In this document: positions 62,169 to 64,000 of the stretch, in pieces
Position numbering within the stretch: position 1 is the stretch's first letter
Layout: the number at the start of each line of letters is the position of its first letter
DNA from: Hippasteria phrygiana
Lineage: Eukaryota > Echinodermata > Asteroidea > Valvatida > Goniasteridae
Length of the DNA stretch: 64,000 nucleotides
Assembly: GCA_037893225.1 (NCBI GenBank)
Contig: JAZGUH010000113.1
Coordinates: 1,426,001 to 1,490,000 of the forward strand
Reading direction: 5' to 3'
Position numbers and translations under genes: made by a program
The notes under the pieces: generated by a model
Told to the model about the DNA's origin: nothing
Database searches by the model: none
What the model saw: only the letters and a program-made list of their open reading frames with translations

Positions 62169-62326
62169 GTTTGTCACCAACTCATGCAAGCTGTTTGAAG
62201 TAATTGTGTGAAGCAGTCAGGGAAAGGTCAGATGAATGTGACTAGTGCAGTGGTGTGTATTCTTGATCAATAGAGTAACCAAGTGATGATGTCACTGTGC
62301 AATCTGAACCAGCTTAACTAAGCTAA

Positions 62327-62615
62327 TTAACCTCTTGAATGCGGACGAAAAAGACCACCTGGCCGGTTTTCATTTATATGCGCATTCCTGCACGTACTCA
62401 ATCCCTTAATGTTTCAACTGTGTTGTTCTTGAATGGGAGTGTGATGAATAGATGAAGCTTTATCAAACAAAGATTTCATTCAAATGAAAGAGGGGCTGCA
62501 AGTGCAATGAATAGGACCACTCTATTCAGTGTGGTGCCTATTGTTTGCATTTACGCTTGGCTGCGCAGCCCGTTCTTGGCACACCAGCCCCCATCATTAA
62601 CAGCCGGACACATGG
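62327..62615 (+). mobile_element. piggyBac-like miniature element, variant P2, intact sister
   Basis: TTAA at 62327-62330, then CCTCTTGAATGCGGACG. It is collinear with the split copy at 10328-10863 and provides its empty site (CAAGTGCAATGAATAGGACC at 62496-62515). The core TTTACGCTTGGCTGCGCAGC links it to family P. Confidence 0.8.
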
Positions 62616-63589
62616 GGCTATAAACAAAGGAGCCATTCAGATTGATGATGTGTTAAACAAAAACCATTTTGCATTGCTTGGCACTCAGCAGCCATGACAG
62701 AAGTTTGTTCAGAGCCATTTGACATGTCAGATGATGTCATACTTTGCTACTCTTTTTCAGCAATTCAAAATACAGTTCACCACCAATAGTTTGTCCTGGA
62801 AAGGTGACTTACAGCAGTGCATTATGGGAAAAGGTCAACATCATTTAAATGGTGTATATCTGATTTTGTATTGGAAGAAAAACGTGGCAGCTTTACATTT
62901 TATGGGTGTGAATTTTTCTCTGGACGATTGACAGTTGTTTGTATTTGTTTATACATGGTGGCCGAAGAAAAAAACTAAACGGCATACTTCCACTATGTTT
63001 AGAGTCAAACCACCTGTACGGATAGATGGAGAATCTTTTTAGAAGAAAAATGATACTAAGACCTCCCGATTCACACTATGAACATCTAATCCCTTAAATT
63101 CCCATTAAAAGTCCACTTTTCCGTGAAATAAATCCCTAAGGGATGTTTCACGGATATTTACCTGGGGCTTATTGCACTAATCCCGTAAGGGTTTTTTCAC
63201 GGTTTTTTAATGACCCTGGCCACTGAGGATTATCATCGGTCATACATAACGGTAAACAACATCTACCACCCTGAAGATTTCACGGTGTTTCAATTAAGAT
63301 AACGGTATTAGGTAACTGCCTTGACCTTTACGACCCCTAGTACAATGTAAACACTTTTGCTGGTGGAACAAGTAAACAAGCAGGGAGCTTTCTGTAAGTC
63401 TTGAATAGATTGTATTTGTGTGTTCAAATCCAATGTGTGAGACTTTCATTTTTTAGACTTACAATAAGTTCAGGTCAAATCAGAATTTGGTGATAGATTC
63501 CGAAACGTGGCGCCGGCGCAATTTGATTTTTTCGTAACTATTTGTTGCAAAACTTAAGTTTTTTTTATATCATCTTCAAACAATATATT
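62616..63589. other. Intron after exon t: nothing recognised
   Basis: No exon continuing CFAP65 and no repeat with clear ends. CCCTAAGGGATGTTTCACGG and CCCGTAAGGGTTTTTTCACG (63134-63200) resemble GGGTTTTTTCGCGGG at 37548-37562 and may be a weak dispersed motif. Confidence 0.35.
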
Positions 63590-64000
63590 ATGGCCCGCCA
63601 TCAATATTGGGAAACAGCGTAGTCTAAGCTTAGTCTGCGGATATCTGGATCAAAGCCTTTTCATGGTTCCCGCCACCAGCCAGAGCTGAGGTGGCTAATT
63701 TGCATGTGAATGAAACTGCTTAACAATAGGCCCCTTTCTTATTACAATGAAGTGCTGTCTGCGGGGTCTGCAGAGTCAGCAGAGTACGCTGATTGTATAC
63801 TTTATTTAGAACGTTTTAATATATTTTTCATCTTATCCCAGATTTACTGACAGCTTGTCCATTATTCTAAACTTATACTTAAAACCAAAAAAATAGTTTT
63901 CTCCCCTATTTATTTTTCTGCGAGTTGCTGAATCACATATTTATTTTTGTAATTGAATTAGCATTTTAAAAGAATGATCCCGAACCGAAAACAAAATGTT
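63590..64000 (-). mobile_element. Inverted partial copy of the 12018-14148 hAT-like element, cut by the window edge
   Basis: CATCAATATTGGGAAACAGC, GTAGTCTAAGCTTAGTCTGC, GGATATCTGGATCAAAGCC and the last 120 bases are the reverse complement of 13466-13990 in the same order. It contains about 60 bp (GCGGGGTCTGCAGAGTCAGC) missing from the first copy, and lacks about 130 bp that the first has near 13750-13880. Confidence 0.8.

Noticed and set aside
62760..62845. Candidate next CFAP65 exon (acceptor TTTTTCAG at 62760)
   Set aside because: In the required phase it gives NSKYSSPPIVCPG and soon a stop, unlike the conserved family continuation; no good donor.
1..64000. CRISPR arrays, operons, ribosome binding sites, bacterial promoters or terminators
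   Set aside because: The sequence is eukaryotic; tandem arrays here have no unique spacers and are minisatellites.

Overview
This is a 64-kb piece of a eukaryotic nuclear genome, almost certainly a marine invertebrate. The evidence is one gene split by large GT-AG introns, many TA, TAA, TTAA and 8-bp target-site duplications, tRNA-derived SINEs, minisatellites and a striking abundance of the palindrome TACATGTA. The mix (foldback elements with internal tandem repeats as in sea urchin TU elements, GGGCCCAATTTCAT miniature elements, tRNA-derived SINEs) suggests an invertebrate deuterostome such as an echinoderm or hemichordate. That placement is inference, not proof. There is no prokaryotic, organellar or viral gene content.

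The window lies inside a single protein-coding gene on the + strand: the orthologue of CFAP65 (also CCDC108), a large axonemal protein of motile cilia and sperm flagella. Twenty internal exons from 1363 to 62168 can be read. They join in one frame (3,037 nt, 1,011 whole codons plus 2 nt at each end), all with AG acceptors and GT donors, and no exon carries a stop or frameshift. The first exons lie upstream of base 1 and the last exons downstream of base 64000, so promoter, start codon and stop codon are not in the window. Seven copies of an ASH/MSP-like strand pattern recur along the fragment. Mean intron length is about 3.0 kb.

Everything else is intronic and much of it is transposon-derived. 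1-3 kb: a hAT-type element carrying a second hAT-type element, then SINE copies. 5.8-7.0 kb: a Harbinger-like element made of scrambled TTCGTAA words. 9.5-11.5 kb: back-to-back TAA-flanked elements and a piggyBac-like miniature element split by a hAT miniature element. 12.0-14.1 kb: a 2.1-kb hAT-like element, with a partial inverted copy at the right edge. 19.8-22.1 kb: a decayed Tc1/mariner element with long terminal repeats, itself interrupted. 25.6-27.2 kb: a TIR element and a non-LTR retrotransposon tail. 30.0-35.2 kb: a two-module hairpin element, foldback elements, a mariner remnant and a head-to-head SINE pair. 42.8-46.5 kb: a giant foldback. 49.4-54.2 kb: several further families. 57.0-60.0 kb: a four-level nest of transposons. 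Most repeats are non-autonomous, and the few coding remnants (Tc1/mariner, mariner, non-LTR reverse transcriptase, a Crypton-like N-terminus) are all broken.

The most noteworthy signals are the nested insertions with readable target-site duplications, the two-module hairpin element in three copies, and the recurring link between terminal-repeat-like words and internal minisatellites in hAT-type elements. No dedicated new biochemical system (defence, biosynthetic or CRISPR-like) is visible.
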